A stretch of 64,000 nt of DNA from Pseudomonas fluorescens (lineage in GTDB: Bacteria > Pseudomonadota > Gammaproteobacteria > Pseudomonadales > Pseudomonadaceae): the NCBI RefSeq assembly GCF_902497625.1, contig NZ_CABVGX010000020.1, forward strand, positions 1 to 64,000. Direction: 5' to 3'. A model generated the notes under the pieces. That model saw nothing but the letters and a program-made list of their open reading frames with translations, was not told the origin of the DNA and made no database searches. Below are positions 1 to 10,545 of this stretch, piece by piece. Each line of letters starts with the position of its first letter. The stretch's first letter is position 1. The position numbers and the translations under genes were made by a program.

Positions 1-25
1 AACGGGGGCAAGCCCCCTCGCCACA
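1..25. repeat. Arm of a REP-type palindromic repeat, cut by the window edge
   Basis: These 25 bases are the same as one arm of the paired repeat at 46693-46814 (24 of 25 match the copy at 46790-46814 and all match the reverse complement of 46693-46717). The partner arm must lie upstream of the window. The rest of 26-170 carries no gene and should hold the prmA promoter, which I could not place. Confidence 0.75.
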
Positions 26-170
26 GGCAATTTGTTCAAGCCCCAACATTGGCGGCGTTGTTCAAGGCTGAGTCCTGCGCGCCCGGTCGTCTTCTGCCGC
101 GAGCTCGCGTAAACTTGCGCGCTTCTCGCAGCCGCCAGGCTGCAATCAATATTTTTCAAAGGTGCCCGCC

Positions 171-1049
171 ATGCCTTGGCTGCAAGTCCGTCTCGCCATC
201 AGCCCAGAACAAGCCGAAACCTACGAAGACGCTTTCCTCGAAGTAGGCGCTGTGTCGGTGACCTTCATGGATGCTGAAGATCAGCCGATTTTCGAGCCGG
301 AACTCAACACCACCCCGCTGTGGTCGCACACCCACTTGCTGGCCCTGTTCGAAGGTGGCACCGAGGCCACCAGTGTCCTCGCCCATCTGGAGTTGCTGAC
401 CGGTAGTCCGCTGCCCGAACACCACAGCGAAATCATCGAGGATCAGGACTGGGAGCGTAGCTGGATGGACGGCTTCCAGCCGATGCGCTTCGGTCAGCGC
501 CTGTGGATCGTACCGAGCTGGCACGCCGCGCCGGAACCGGACGCCGTGAATCTGCTGCTCGATCCAGGTCTTGCGTTCGGCACCGGCACGCACCCGACCA
601 CCGCCCTGTGCCTGGAGTGGCTCGACGGGCAGGACCTGAAGGGCTGCAAGGTACTGGACTTCGGTTGTGGCTCGGGGATTCTGGCGATTGCCGCCCTGTT
701 GTTGGGCGCTGAACAGGCTGTCGGCACCGACATCGACGTGCAGGCGCTGGAAGCGTCGCGCGACAACGCCGGGCGCAACAACATCGCCGAAGCGCTGTTC
801 CCGCTGTACTTGCCTGAAGACCTGCCACAGGTTCAGGCTGACGTGCTGGTGGCCAATATTCTTGCCGGTCCGCTGGTAGCGCTAGCGCCCCAACTGTCCA
901 GCCTGGTCAAGCCCGGCGGCCGTCTGGCGCTTTCAGGCATCCTCGCCGAACAGGGCGACGAAGTGGCCGCCGCTTATGCGCAAGACTTTGACCTGGACCC
1001 GATCGCCAATCGCGATGGCTGGGTGCGCATCACCGGCCGTCGGCGCTAG
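171..1049 (+). CDS. prmA: Ribosomal protein L11 methyltransferase
   Basis: Cytoplasmic SAM-dependent enzyme of 292 residues that methylates lysines and the N-terminal amine of ribosomal protein L11. The SAM-binding motif [14 protein letters not shown], lies near residues 162-174, and the PrmA form of the catalytic asparagine motif, NILAGPL, follows near 231. The length matches the family norm. The ATG at 171 (MPWLQVRL) is preferred to an in-frame start at 162 because family members begin there and AAAGG lies just upstream. It stands first in the conserved prmA-DUF3426-dusB-fis order. Recognition is secure. Confidence 0.97.
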   Translation: MPWLQVRLAISPEQAETYEDAFLEVGAVSVTFMDAEDQPIFEPELNTTPLWSHTHLLALFEGGTEATSVLAHLELLTGSPLPEHHSEIIEDQDWERSWMDGFQPMRFGQRLWIVPSWHAAPEPDAVNLLLDPGLAFGTGTHPTTALCLEWLDGQDLKGCKVLDFGCGSGILAIAALLLGAEQAVGTDIDVQALEASRDNAGRNNIAEALFPLYLPEDLPQVQADVLVANILAGPLVALAPQLSSLVKPGGRLALSGILAEQGDEVAAAYAQDFDLDPIANRDGWVRITGRRR

Positions 1050-1079
1050 AATGAACCTCTGCACACACCGGATCGCCGC

Positions 1080-2306
1080 ATGACCGACAGCTTCGTCACT
1101 CAGTGCCCGCATTGCCAAACCAGCTTCCGCGTTAACCATGCTCAATTGAGCGTGGCCCGCGGAGTAGTTCGTTGCGGCTCGTGCCTGCAGGTATTCAATG
1201 CCGCGAAGCAATTGCTCGAGCAAGCCGGCAAAGAGGTGAGCACGCCGGTTGCTCCGGGCAACGTCGAAGCAACGGAACCCCGTGCCATCAGCCAGAAACA
1301 ATGGTCGGCGACCGAACTTGATCTCGATGCGCTGGATCTGGACGAAGAACTCGCGCGACTCGAACAGCGGGAAAGCCGGCCGACCACCGGGTTTGTCCGT
1401 CAGCGGGACGATAGCCTGAGCGCGCGCCGGAGTAACAACGAGCACGAAGAAGAGCCATGGTCCGACAGCCTGTTCAGCGAATCGGCTGCCGATCGCGCGG
1501 AAGTCGCTGACGTCGGCGAGACGGCGCCGCCGCTGATCGAGACTGGAGTTCTTTCGCGCACCGAGCCGTCCCTGTCGCTTGTGCCGGTCGAACTGGACGA
1601 CGAGCCGCAGCCGCCGCAACTGCGCCTGGACGATCCTCTCGATGCCCCACCCCATCATGAACGCTTGTCGGCGACCTCTGCCAGAGACGATTTCGACGAC
1701 GACCTGTCTTCAGTCGCGCCCCTGCGCAAGCGTCATGAGCGAAACGAATCGACCGAACGCGTCGAGGCCCTGCAAGACCTGACCGACGATCCGTTGCAAC
1801 TCGGCTGGCAAACGCGCCGCTCGCCCTGGGGTCGCCGGTTGTTCTGGTTGCTGTTGATCCTGCTGGGTGCAGGCGCGCTCGTCGGCCAGTACGTTGCCTA
1901 CCATTTCGATGAAATGGCTCGCCAGGACCAGTACCGTCCGTGGTTCCAGCAAGCGTGCCCTCTTATCGGCTGCACCGTTCCATCCAAGGTCGACATTGCC
2001 AAAGTCAAAAGCAGCAACCTGGTGGTGCGCAGCCATCCCGAGTTCAACGGTGCACTGGTGGTGGACGCGATCATCTACAACCGTGCGCCCTTTTCCCAGC
2101 CATTCCCGCTACTGGAACTGCGCTTCGCCGACCTCAACGGTCATCTGATCGCCAGCCGCCGCTTCAAGCCCGGCGAGTATCTTGGCGGCGACCTCGCAGG
2201 CATGGCGGAAATGCCGCCGCAAACGCCCATCCACATCGCGCTGGACATTCTTGATCCAGGTGCCAAAGCGGTGAATTACAGCCTGAGCTTTCATTCGCCC
2301 GAGTGA
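1080..2306 (+). CDS. Zinc-ribbon and DUF3426 membrane protein (MJ0042 family)
   Basis: This 408-residue protein starts with an MJ0042-type zinc ribbon (CPHCQTSF then CGSC, residues about 9-38). A long acidic, low-complexity linker follows to about 250, then one membrane segment at about 256-275 and a C-terminal DUF3426 domain (about 280-405). The arrangement suggests a cytoplasmic metal-binding head and a periplasmic tail. The molecular role is not known. It begins 30 bases after prmA and probably shares its transcript. The same gene sits between prmA and dusB in other pseudomonads. Confidence 0.9.
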   Translation: MTDSFVTQCPHCQTSFRVNHAQLSVARGVVRCGSCLQVFNAAKQLLEQAGKEVSTPVAPGNVEATEPRAISQKQWSATELDLDALDLDEELARLEQRESRPTTGFVRQRDDSLSARRSNNEHEEEPWSDSLFSESAADRAEVADVGETAPPLIETGVLSRTEPSLSLVPVELDDEPQPPQLRLDDPLDAPPHHERLSATSARDDFDDDLSSVAPLRKRHERNESTERVEALQDLTDDPLQLGWQTRRSPWGRRLFWLLLILLGAGALVGQYVAYHFDEMARQDQYRPWFQQACPLIGCTVPSKVDIAKVKSSNLVVRSHPEFNGALVVDAIIYNRAPFSQPFPLLELRFADLNGHLIASRRFKPGEYLGGDLAGMAEMPPQTPIHIALDILDPGAKAVNYSLSFHSPE

Positions 2307-2413
2307 AGCGCTTCAGCGTTACGGCATTGGCGGCATATTTCTGACTGCGACCGCTCGTACCAAACCGCTGGCGATAACAAAATAACTGTTCAGATTTTGT
2401 TCAATTCAGCCTT

Positions 2414-2441
2414 TATCCAGTCATCGAGAGCGGGTATCATG
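2414..2441 (+). promoter_or_regulatory. Possible sigma-70 promoter of dusB-fis
   Basis: TATCAT at 2436-2441 resembles a -10 box. It stands 16 bases after TTATCC (2414-2419), a weak -35 match. It is the best promoter-like pair in the 185-base gap before dusB, about 50 bases from the start codon. This is a pattern match only. Confidence 0.3.
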
Positions 2442-2491
2442 CCCACCCTTTTTCGAACTCTAATGATCCGGCCCCACAACAGGGAAGTCCT

Positions 2492-3502
2492 ATGTCGGCG
2501 GTACGCATCGGTCCATACACATTGCACAACGGCTTGATTCTCGCCCCTATGGCGGGCGTCACCGACCAACCCTTCCGTCAGCTGTGCAAGCGACTGGGCG
2601 CGGGGCTGGTAGTTTCGGAAATGGTCACCAGCGACATGAGTTTGTGGAACACCCGCAAGTCGCGGATGCGCATGATCCACGATGGTGATCCCGAGCCCCG
2701 CTCGGTACAGATCGCTGGCGGAGATGCGCAGATGCTGGCGGATGCGGCACGGGCCAACGTCGAGCTGGGCGCACAGATTATTGATATCAACATGGGCTGC
2801 CCGGCAAAAAAGGTCTGCAACAAGGCTGCCGGCTCTGCGCTGTTGAAAGATGAAGCACTGGTCACCGAGATCCTGCAGGCCGTGGTGGCCGCAGTCGATG
2901 TCCCGGTCACTCTGAAGATTCGCACAGGCTGGGACCGGGACAACAAGAACGGCCTGACGGTGGCCAAGATCGCCGAGCAAGCCGGTATCGCGGCGCTGGC
3001 GGTTCATGGCCGCACCCGTGCCGACCTGTACACCGGCGAAGCCGAGTACGACACCATTGCCACGATCAAGCGGGCGGTGTCGATGCCGGTGTTTGCCAAC
3101 GGCGATATCGATTCACCCGAGAAAGCCCGGTACGTGCTCGACGCGACCGGCGCCGACGGGCTGTTGATAGGCCGGGCTGCCCAAGGGCGTCCGTGGATAT
3201 TTCGTGAGATCGAGCATTTCCTGCGCACCGGTGAAAAACTTCCGGAGCTGGAATTGATCGAGGTGGAACGCATTCTGCTAGAGCATCTGGCCGCCCTGCA
3301 CGTCTTCTATGGAGACGTGATGGGCGTTCGTATTGCTCGCAAGCATGTGGGCTGGTATCTCGCAACCTTGCCGGGCGCCAGGGAGTTTCGCGCCCACTTC
3401 AATCGTTTGGAAGATACGGAAGCACAATGCGCCAACGTTCAGGGCTTCTTCGCCGAACGTTACAAGAGCCTGACAGGGGACGGAGAAGGGGTGGCCGCAT
3501 GA
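2492..3502 (+). CDS. dusB: tRNA-dihydrouridine synthase B
   Basis: An FMN enzyme of 336 residues that reduces specific uridines in the tRNA D-loop to dihydrouridine. The N-terminal [13 protein letters not shown] flavin segment and the [19 protein letters not shown] block are typical. The catalytic cysteine should be Cys103 in GCP. The following KIRTGWD and VHGRTR segments are Dus signatures. Its TGA overlaps the ATG of fis, the usual dusB-fis operon, so the two are translationally coupled. The start at 2492 gives the usual [10 protein letters not shown] terminus. Confidence 0.97.
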   Translation: MSAVRIGPYTLHNGLILAPMAGVTDQPFRQLCKRLGAGLVVSEMVTSDMSLWNTRKSRMRMIHDGDPEPRSVQIAGGDAQMLADAARANVELGAQIIDINMGCPAKKVCNKAAGSALLKDEALVTEILQAVVAAVDVPVTLKIRTGWDRDNKNGLTVAKIAEQAGIAALAVHGRTRADLYTGEAEYDTIATIKRAVSMPVFANGDIDSPEKARYVLDATGADGLLIGRAAQGRPWIFREIEHFLRTGEKLPELELIEVERILLEHLAALHVFYGDVMGVRIARKHVGWYLATLPGAREFRAHFNRLEDTEAQCANVQGFFAERYKSLTGDGEGVAA

Positions 3503-3819
3503 CGATGATGACCGAGACTTTAGTGAGTGGAACAACACCCGTGAGCGACAACGTGAATTTGAAACAGCACCTCAACACCCCGAGCGAAGAGGGTCAGACC
3601 CTTCGCGGGAGTGTCGAGAAGGCGCTGCACAATTATTTCGCCCACCTTGAGGGCGCTGCCGTCACGGATGTGTACAACCTGGTGCTCTCCGAAGTCGAGG
3701 CACCTCTGCTCGAGTGCGTGATGAACTACGTCAAGGGCAACCAGACCAAGGCCAGCGAGCTGCTAGGACTCAACCGGGGCACGCTGCGCAAGAAACTCAA
3801 GCAGTACGATTTGCTGTAA
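3499..3819 (+). CDS. fis: DNA-binding protein Fis
   Basis: Nucleoid-associated protein and transcription factor of 106 residues. The C-terminal helix-turn-helix (about 75-106, with [20 protein letters not shown]) is nearly invariant in Fis. The N-terminal arm is longer than in enteric Fis, as usual for Pseudomonas. The ATG at 3499 overlaps the dusB stop (ATGA) and gives the expected MTMMTETLV start. An in-frame start further upstream lies inside dusB and is unlikely. An intrinsic terminator follows at 3837. Confidence 0.97.
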   Translation: MTMMTETLVSGTTPVSDNVNLKQHLNTPSEEGQTLRGSVEKALHNYFAHLEGAAVTDVYNLVLSEVEAPLLECVMNYVKGNQTKASELLGLNRGTLRKKLKQYDLL

Positions 3820-3836
3820 GCATTCAATCAAACCAG

Positions 3837-3869
3837 AAAGGCGCCCGCGTAAAACCGGTCGCCTTTTTT
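3837..3869 (+). terminator. Intrinsic terminator after fis
   Basis: AAAGGCG pairs with CGCCTTT around a 16-base loop and runs into a T tract (3863-3868). It closes the dusB-fis unit before purH. Confidence 0.75.
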
Positions 3870-3900
3870 GCTGACTCCTTTGCTTTTGATGGAAATTGAA

Positions 3901-5508
3901 ATGACTGACCAGACTACCCGCCTGCCGATCCGCCGCGCCTTGATCAGCGTTTCCGACAAGACCGGGATCCTCGAATTCGCTCAAGCGCTTGAAGCGCTGG
4001 GCGTCGAGATCCTCTCCACCGGCGGAACGTTCAAGCTGCTGCGCGACAACGGCGTTGCCGCAGTGGAAGTCGCGGACTACACAGGTTTTGCAGAAATGAT
4101 GGACGGTCGGGTGAAGACCCTGCACCCGAAAATCCACGGCGGCATTCTCGGTCGTCGCGGTATCGACGACGCAATCATGAACGAGCACGGCATCAAGCCG
4201 ATCGACTTGGTTGCAGTCAACCTGTACCCGTTCGAAGCCACCATCAACAAGCCCGGCTGCGACTTGCCGACCGCGATCGAGAATATCGATATTGGCGGCC
4301 CGACCATGGTTCGTTCGGCAGCAAAAAACCATAAAGACGTGGCCATCGTGGTGAATGCCAGCGATTACGCCAGCGTACTCGACGGCCTGAGGGCTGGCGG
4401 CCTGACATACGCGCAGCGTTTCGACCTGATGCTCAAGGCTTTCGAGCACACCGCCGCCTACGACGGTATGATCGCCAACTACATGGGCAGCGTGAACCAG
4501 ACCGCTGAAACGCTCAGCACCGAAGGCCGCAGCGAATTCCCGCGCACCTTCAACAGCCAGTTCGTCAAGGCCCAGGAAATGCGCTACGGCGAGAACCCGC
4601 ACCAGAGCGCGGCGTTCTACGTTGAAGCCAAACCAGCCGAAGTCGGCATCGCCACCGCGACTCAACTGCAAGGCAAAGAGCTGTCTTACAACAACGTGGC
4701 CGATACCGACGCCGCACTGGAATGTGTGAAAAGCTTCGTCAAACCAGCCTGCGTGATCGTCAAACATGCCAATCCGTGCGGCGTGGCCGTAAGCCCCGAC
4801 GCCGAAGGCGGTATCCGCCAGGCCTACGAGCTGGCCTATGCCACTGATACCGAGTCTGCGTTCGGCGGCATCATTGCCTTCAACCGCGAACTGGATGCTG
4901 AAACGGCCAAGGCCATCGTCGAGCGTCAGTTCGTCGAAGTGATCATTGCCCCAAGCGTCAGCGAAGAAGCCCGCGCGATTGTTGCTGCCAAGGCCAACGT
5001 GCGCCTGCTGGCCTGCGGCGAATGGTCGGCTGACCGTGCCGCTGCCTGGGACTATAAACGCGTCAACGGCGGTCTGCTGGTGCAGAGCCGCGACATCGGC
5101 ATGATCAGCGCTGATGACCTCAAAGTCGTGACCAAGCGCGCCCCGACCGAGCAGGAGATCAACGACCTGATCTTCGCCTGGAAAGTGGCCAAGTACGTTA
5201 AATCCAACGCAATCGTCTACGCCAGGAACCGCCAGACCATCGGTGTCGGCGCGGGCCAGATGAGCCGCGTCAACTCGGCGCGCATTGCTGCGATCAAGGC
5301 TGAACACGCCGGCTTGCAGGTCGCTGGTTCGGTGATGGCTTCCGATGCGTTCTTCCCGTTCCGTGACGGCCTGGACAATGCGGCCAAGGTCGGCATCACT
5401 GCAGTGATCCAGCCAGGCGGCTCGATGCGTGACAACGAAGTGATTGCAGCAGCAGATGAAGCCGGCATCGCCATGGTCTTCACCGGCATGCGCCATTTCC
5501 GGCACTGA
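3901..5508 (+). CDS. purH: Bifunctional AICAR formyltransferase / IMP cyclohydrolase
   Basis: Catalyses the last two steps of de novo IMP synthesis. It has 535 residues, the usual size. The N-terminal MGS-like cyclohydrolase domain (about 1-150, with SVSDKTGI and STGGT) is followed by the AICAR transformylase domain, including the catalytic IVKHANPCG segment. The ATG at 3901 is chosen because [14 protein letters not shown] is the conserved N terminus; the in-frame ATG at 3868 would start inside the fis terminator. purD follows after a 162-base gap holding an inverted repeat. Confidence 0.97.
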   Translation: MTDQTTRLPIRRALISVSDKTGILEFAQALEALGVEILSTGGTFKLLRDNGVAAVEVADYTGFAEMMDGRVKTLHPKIHGGILGRRGIDDAIMNEHGIKPIDLVAVNLYPFEATINKPGCDLPTAIENIDIGGPTMVRSAAKNHKDVAIVVNASDYASVLDGLRAGGLTYAQRFDLMLKAFEHTAAYDGMIANYMGSVNQTAETLSTEGRSEFPRTFNSQFVKAQEMRYGENPHQSAAFYVEAKPAEVGIATATQLQGKELSYNNVADTDAALECVKSFVKPACVIVKHANPCGVAVSPDAEGGIRQAYELAYATDTESAFGGIIAFNRELDAETAKAIVERQFVEVIIAPSVSEEARAIVAAKANVRLLACGEWSADRAAAWDYKRVNGGLLVQSRDIGMISADDLKVVTKRAPTEQEINDLIFAWKVAKYVKSNAIVYARNRQTIGVGAGQMSRVNSARIAAIKAEHAGLQVAGSVMASDAFFPFRDGLDNAAKVGITAVIQPGGSMRDNEVIAAADEAGIAMVFTGMRHFRH

Positions 5509-5525
5509 GTGCAGCGACAAGTCTC

Positions 5526-5651
5526 AAGCTGCAAGCTTCAAGAAAGAGCAGACATGCGTCGCTCTGACTTGCTGTTGCAGCCTTATTAATTCAGAGCCAT
5601 AAGCTGTAATTGAGAGCATGCAAACCCGCTCTTACTTGTAGCTTGCAGCTT
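5526..5651. repeat. 24-bp inverted repeat between purH and purD
   Basis: 5526-5549 and 5628-5651 are inverted copies matching at 22 of 24 positions, with AAGCTGCAAGCT as the core, enclosing 78 bases. The right arm ends just before the purD ribosome-binding site. It looks like a REP-doublet type element of fluorescent pseudomonads. Confidence 0.7.
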
Positions 5652-5670
5652 CTCCGAAGGAGTCTTCTTT

Positions 5671-6966
5671 TTGAACATTTTGATCATTGGCAGCGGTGGC
5701 CGTGAACACGCCCTGGCCTGGAAAGTGGCTCAGGATCCGCGTGTGCAGAAGGTTTTCGTGGCCCCTGGCAACGCCGGCACGGCCATCGAAGCCAAGTGCG
5801 AAAACGTTGCCATCGACGTACTGGCCCTCGATCAACTGGCTGACTTCGCCGAAAAGAACGTCGCCCTGACCATTGTCGGTCCGGAAGTGCCACTGGTGGC
5901 CGGCGTGGTCGATCTGTTCCGCTCTCGCGGGCTCGACTGCTTCGGTCCGACCGCTGGCGCCGCTCAGCTGGAAGGCTCGAAAGCGTTCACCAAGGACTTC
6001 CTTGCGCGCCACAAGATCCCGACTGCCGATTACCAGAACTTCACCGAGATCGAGCCAGCCTTGGCTTATCTGCGTGAAAAAGGCGCACCGATAGTGATCA
6101 AGGCTGACGGCCTGGCCGCTGGCAAAGGCGTGATTGTCGCCATGACCCTGGGCGAAGCAGAAGACGCGGTGCGCGACATGCTCGCGGGCAACGCGTTTGG
6201 CGATGCCGGCTCGCGCGTTGTCATTGAGGAATTCCTCGACGGCGAGGAAGCCAGCTTCATCGTCATGGTCGACGGCAAGAACGTGTTGCCGATGGCCACC
6301 AGCCAGGATCACAAACGCGTCGGCGATGGTGACACCGGCCCCAATACCGGGGGCATGGGCGCTTACTCCCCGGCGCCAGTGGTGACCAGTGAAGTACACC
6401 AGCGGGTCATGGATCTGGTCATTTGGCCGACCGTGCGCGGCATGGCCGACGAAGGCAATGTCTACACCGGCTTCCTTTATGCCGGCTTGATGATCGACAA
6501 AGCTGGTAACCCAAAAGTCATCGAATTCAACTGCCGCTTCGGCGACCCCGAGACACAACCGGTTATGCTGCGCCTGCAGTCGAGCCTGGTATTGCTGATC
6601 GAAGCTGCTTTGGCTCAAGCACTGGACAAGATCGAAGCACAATGGGATCCGCGCCCCAGCGTCGGCATTGTGCTGGCCGCCGGCGGTTATCCTGGCGATT
6701 ACGCCAAGGGCAGCGCAATCAACGGCCTGGATGCAGCGGCGGCACTGGAAGGTAAAGTCTTCCACGCCGGTACGACGCTCAAGGATGGCGAAGTGGTGAC
6801 GGCCGGCGGTCGGGTTTTGTGCGCCACTGCGATGGGTGCTAGCGTCGATGCTGCGCAACAGCAAGCGTACCGGCTGGCGGCGCAAATCGACTGGCAAGGC
6901 TGTTTCTATCGCAAGGACATTGGCTACCGCGCCATTGCCCGCGAGCGTGGCGAAAATCGAGAATAA
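5671..6966 (+). CDS. purD: Phosphoribosylamine-glycine ligase
   Basis: ATP-grasp enzyme of 431 residues that joins glycine to phosphoribosylamine to give GAR in purine synthesis. The N terminus NILIIGSGGREHALAWK, the ATP-grasp core (IKADGLAAGKGV, near residues 142-153) and NCRFGDPETQ are GARS signatures. The start is TTG at 5671, since the conserved N terminus begins there and GAAGGAG stands 11 bases upstream; no ATG gives a full protein. Purine genes purH and purD lie together as in other pseudomonads. Confidence 0.96.
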   Translation: MNILIIGSGGREHALAWKVAQDPRVQKVFVAPGNAGTAIEAKCENVAIDVLALDQLADFAEKNVALTIVGPEVPLVAGVVDLFRSRGLDCFGPTAGAAQLEGSKAFTKDFLARHKIPTADYQNFTEIEPALAYLREKGAPIVIKADGLAAGKGVIVAMTLGEAEDAVRDMLAGNAFGDAGSRVVIEEFLDGEEASFIVMVDGKNVLPMATSQDHKRVGDGDTGPNTGGMGAYSPAPVVTSEVHQRVMDLVIWPTVRGMADEGNVYTGFLYAGLMIDKAGNPKVIEFNCRFGDPETQPVMLRLQSSLVLLIEAALAQALDKIEAQWDPRPSVGIVLAAGGYPGDYAKGSAINGLDAAAALEGKVFHAGTTLKDGEVVTAGGRVLCATAMGASVDAAQQQAYRLAAQIDWQGCFYRKDIGYRAIARERGENRE

Positions 6967-7065
6967 TCGATCCATTCGGTCGGGCAAGGACGTTCAGCCC
7001 TTGCCGGACTATTCCAGCGCCGCGCATAGTTATATTCTGGCATCAACCTACGAAGGGATTTCGCC

Positions 7066-9843
7066 GTGCGCTGGCTCAGGATTGCCATAGGTTTCACTGT
7101 TACGCTGCTGACAATGCTCTGCACGCTTTCAGCACAGGCCGAGCAGGGCAGTGGCTGGGCGGTATTGCTCGACGAACAGGGCGACCTGCAACTGAGCGAT
7201 ATCCGCTCCGCCCGCTTCATCAATCAATTCAGCCCCGTCGAACTTGACCGCCTTGCCGCCGCCGAGCCCGACGGTGCGTTGTGGCTGCGATTCCGCCTCG
7301 CCCCTGGCAAACATGAGCAGGTGTTGAAGATCTTCGCTCCAGATCTGGCGCATCTCAACCTGTTTGTGCTGGACGGCGACAGACTCATAGAGCAAATCAA
7401 TTCAGGCGTCGACCAACCTCAGGCCGAACGACCACTGCCCAGCAGCGATTACCTGCTACCGTTGCCGCAGGCTGACAAACCTCTTGATATCTACTTGCGC
7501 CTGGTATCTCAGCACCAGATGCGGCCTTACATTACGTTGCAATCGGCAATCACCACCGCTGCCAATCAAACCCAGGCGCTGATCTTCGGCCTGTTGTTTG
7601 GTTGTCTGAGCATGCTGATCCTGCACAATCTCATCCGGTACGCCTACACGCGTTCGCGCAGCAGCCTCTGGCTGTCAGGTTGCGAGACTCTGCTGCTGAT
7701 CAGCATGATGCTGCTGCTCAACATACTCGGGCCATGGCTACCCAACTGGCATGCACAGCAAACACCAGGCGCCTATATTGCCTTGCTGCTCACCGCGCCG
7801 TGCGGCCTGATGTTCGCTTACCGCTTCTTCGCCCCACTTGGTCCACACCCGCTGAACCGACTACTGCTGGGCGACATCCTGTTTATCGTTGCCTGCGGCT
7901 TGCTGCTGTTGTTCGTCAATACCCTACCGCTGAACGTCATCACTTACGCATTGGTCGCACTGGCGGGCTTGACGATGTTCTTCGTCAGCGCCTGGCACTG
8001 GCAAAAAGGCTACCGCCCGGCGCGGTTTTTCGTCGCGGCCATGATGGTGTTCAACCTCGGCACGCTGGTCATACTCCCGGCCCTGCTCGGGCTGACACTC
8101 GTCGAGCCGCAGGGTTTGATCGCCGCGCTGCTGGTGTTCATCTGCGTCAGTGGCCTGTTGATGAGCGTTGCTCTGAGCGAACGCCAGCGCAGCATTACCG
8201 AAGACCGATTCAGCGTCAGCCGCGACCTTGCGGCCAGCAATGCCGAAATCAACGCCAAAGCGGAATTCCTGGCGAAAATCAGTCACGAGATCCGCACGCC
8301 CATGAATGGTGTCCTGGGCATGACCGAGTTACTGCTGGGTACGCCGCTCTCGGTCAAGCAACGTGATTACGTGCAAACCATTCACAGTGCCGGTAACGAA
8401 CTGCTGACCCTGATCAACGAGATCCTCGATATCTCCAAACTCGAATCCGGGCAGATCGAGCTGGACGATGTGCAGTTCGATCTCAACGCGCTGATCGAAG
8501 ACTGCCTGAGTATCTTCCGCGCCAAGGCCGAGCAACAGAACGTCGAGCTCATCAGCTTCATCCAGCCGCAGGTACCGCGGGTCATCAGCGGGGATCCGAC
8601 CCGCTTGCGCCAGACCTTATTGAGTTTGCTGGAAAATGCCCTGAAGAAAACCGACGAAGGCGAGATCCTGATCGTCGTAGCGCTGGACGAGCGCAGCGCA
8701 AAACCACGCCTGCGCATTGCCGTTCAGGACAGCGGCGAACCGATGGAGGCCGATGAGCGCGACGCATTGATGCACGCCGAACTGCACAGCAAGAACTTCC
8801 TGTCGGCTACCCGCCTGGGTGGGAATCTGGGACTGGTCATCGCGCGCCAGCTGATTCGCCTGATGCATGGGGAATTCGGGATCAAGAGTGGCGCCAATCA
8901 AGGCAGTACCTTGTGGCTGACGTTGCCGCTGGACCCCGATCGGCTCGAACACCCGACATCCGACCTCGATGGGCCATTACAAGGCGCGCGAGTGCTGGTC
9001 GTGGATGACAACGACACCTGTCGCAAAGTGTTGGTGCAGCAATGCACCGCCTGGGGCCTGAACGTCAGTGCCGTCGCGTCCGGCAAGGAAGCCCTGGCCC
9101 TGCTGCGCACCAAGGCTCACCTGCGAGATTATTTCGACATCGTGCTGCTGGACCAGAACATGCCTGGCATGACCGGTATGCAACTGGCGGCGAAGATCAA
9201 GGAAGACCCAAGCCTCAATCACGACATATTGTTGATCATGCTGACCGGCATCAGTAACGCGCCCAGCAAGATCATCGCGCGCAATTCCGGGATCAAGCGC
9301 ATTCTCGCCAAACCGGTGGCTGGCTATACACTCAAGACGACCCTGGCGGATGAATTGACGCAGCGCAACAAAGGCTTGGCCGTGGTGCCAGCGCCGCCGG
9401 GTGGTGTACCCTCGCCGGTCAAGGTCCCCGGCGATTTCCGCATTCTGGTGGCCGAAGACAACAGCATTTCGACGAAAGTGATTCGCGGCATGCTCGGCAA
9501 GCTCAACCTGCAACCCGACACTGCAAGTAACGGCGAAGAAGCTTTGCAGGCGATGAAAGCCCAACGTTACGACCTGGTACTGATGGATTGTGAAATGCCG
9601 ATCCTCGATGGCTTCTCGGCCACCCAGCAGCTGCGTGCCTGGGAAGTTGGCAATCAGCGGGTTCGCACCCCGGTGGTAGCGCTGACCGCCCACATCCTTA
9701 CCGAGCACAAGGAACGCGCGCGGCAGGCCGGTATGGACGGTCATATGGCGAAGCCGGTCGAGCTCTCGCAGTTGCGCGAACTGATCGAACATTGGGTCGC
9801 CCAGCGCGATCAGCAGAATCGCCCGACAGTGCAAACCTCCTGA
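7066..9843 (+). CDS. retS: Hybrid sensor kinase RetS
   Basis: Inner-membrane hybrid histidine kinase of 925 residues. Order: signal peptide (1-25), periplasmic 7TMR-DISMED2 sensor domain (about 30-160), seven membrane segments (about 165-375), HisKA with His407 (KISHEIRTPMNG), HATPase, and two receiver domains with Asp696 (LLDQNMPG) and Asp841 (LMDCEMP). In P. aeruginosa RetS the matching residues are, from memory, H424, D713 and D858: a constant offset of 17. RetS there blocks GacS by direct binding and so controls RsmA-dependent switching between acute and chronic lifestyles. The GTG start at 7066 gives a good signal peptide. Its place after purD matches P. aeruginosa. Confidence 0.93.
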   Translation: MRWLRIAIGFTVTLLTMLCTLSAQAEQGSGWAVLLDEQGDLQLSDIRSARFINQFSPVELDRLAAAEPDGALWLRFRLAPGKHEQVLKIFAPDLAHLNLFVLDGDRLIEQINSGVDQPQAERPLPSSDYLLPLPQADKPLDIYLRLVSQHQMRPYITLQSAITTAANQTQALIFGLLFGCLSMLILHNLIRYAYTRSRSSLWLSGCETLLLISMMLLLNILGPWLPNWHAQQTPGAYIALLLTAPCGLMFAYRFFAPLGPHPLNRLLLGDILFIVACGLLLLFVNTLPLNVITYALVALAGLTMFFVSAWHWQKGYRPARFFVAAMMVFNLGTLVILPALLGLTLVEPQGLIAALLVFICVSGLLMSVALSERQRSITEDRFSVSRDLAASNAEINAKAEFLAKISHEIRTPMNGVLGMTELLLGTPLSVKQRDYVQTIHSAGNELLTLINEILDISKLESGQIELDDVQFDLNALIEDCLSIFRAKAEQQNVELISFIQPQVPRVISGDPTRLRQTLLSLLENALKKTDEGEILIVVALDERSAKPRLRIAVQDSGEPMEADERDALMHAELHSKNFLSATRLGGNLGLVIARQLIRLMHGEFGIKSGANQGSTLWLTLPLDPDRLEHPTSDLDGPLQGARVLVVDDNDTCRKVLVQQCTAWGLNVSAVASGKEALALLRTKAHLRDYFDIVLLDQNMPGMTGMQLAAKIKEDPSLNHDILLIMLTGISNAPSKIIARNSGIKRILAKPVAGYTLKTTLADELTQRNKGLAVVPAPPGGVPSPVKVPGDFRILVAEDNSISTKVIRGMLGKLNLQPDTASNGEEALQAMKAQRYDLVLMDCEMPILDGFSATQQLRAWEVGNQRVRTPVVALTAHILTEHKERARQAGMDGHMAKPVELSQLRELIEHWVAQRDQQNRPTVQTS

Positions 9844-9906
9844 CCGACAGACATGGCGACGCCTGATAGACTCCTCTTCGACTTCATCCGCCAGTGAGCC
9901 TGCCCC

Positions 9907-10503
9907 ATGCTGCACGTGTTGTTCAGCGTTTATCTGAAGATGCTGGTGCTCTACAGCCCGTTCTTCGTCCTGTCTTGTTTCATCAGCCTGACTCGCGGCT
10001 ATTCGCGCAAGGAACAGCGTCGACTGGCCTGGAAAGTGGCGATCGCCACATTGGTTTCCAGCGTCTTGCTGTACTTGTTCGGGCGAGTGATTTTCAGCGT
10101 CTTCGGCATCACCGTGGATGCGTTCCGCATTGGTGCGGGCAGCGTGCTGTTCATCTCGGCGCTGGGCATGGCTCAGGGCAAGTCAGCGGTGCAGACTGAC
10201 AACGTGCAACAGGACGTGACCATCGTTCCGCTGACCATTCCCCTGACCGTCGGCCCCGGCACCATCGGTGCCCTGCTGGTAATGGGCGTGAGCCAGCCGC
10301 ACTGGGACGACAAACTCACGGCCATTCTTGGCATTGCTTTGGCCAGTTTCACCGTCGGCGTGGTGCTTTATCTGTCGAACCGCATCGAACGGATTCTTGG
10401 CGATCAGGGTTTGCAGATCGTCAGCCGGTTGATGGGGCTTTTTGTGTGTGCACTGGCAGCGCAGATTATCTTTACCGGGATCAAGGGATATCTGGTGCCT
10501 TGA
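9907..10503 (+). CDS. MarC family integral membrane protein
   Basis: A 198-residue protein with about six membrane segments and the MarC/UPF0056 pattern: a polar PLTIPLTVGPGTIG loop near residues 110-123 between two hydrophobic halves. The family was once linked to multiple antibiotic resistance, but its transport substrate is not established. It lies 63 bases downstream of retS on the same strand and may share its transcript. The gene after it is convergent. Confidence 0.88.
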   Translation: MLHVLFSVYLKMLVLYSPFFVLSCFISLTRGYSRKEQRRLAWKVAIATLVSSVLLYLFGRVIFSVFGITVDAFRIGAGSVLFISALGMAQGKSAVQTDNVQQDVTIVPLTIPLTVGPGTIGALLVMGVSQPHWDDKLTAILGIALASFTVGVVLYLSNRIERILGDQGLQIVSRLMGLFVCALAAQIIFTGIKGYLVP

Positions 10504-10545
10504 GTGACTTTGGCCACCTGACGTTCCACCCAACTCAATTCCTGC

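Noticed and set aside
3763..5520. 585-residue open frame antisense to purH
   Set aside because: It mirrors purH codon structure in GC-rich DNA and its translation has no family pattern; purH is certain.
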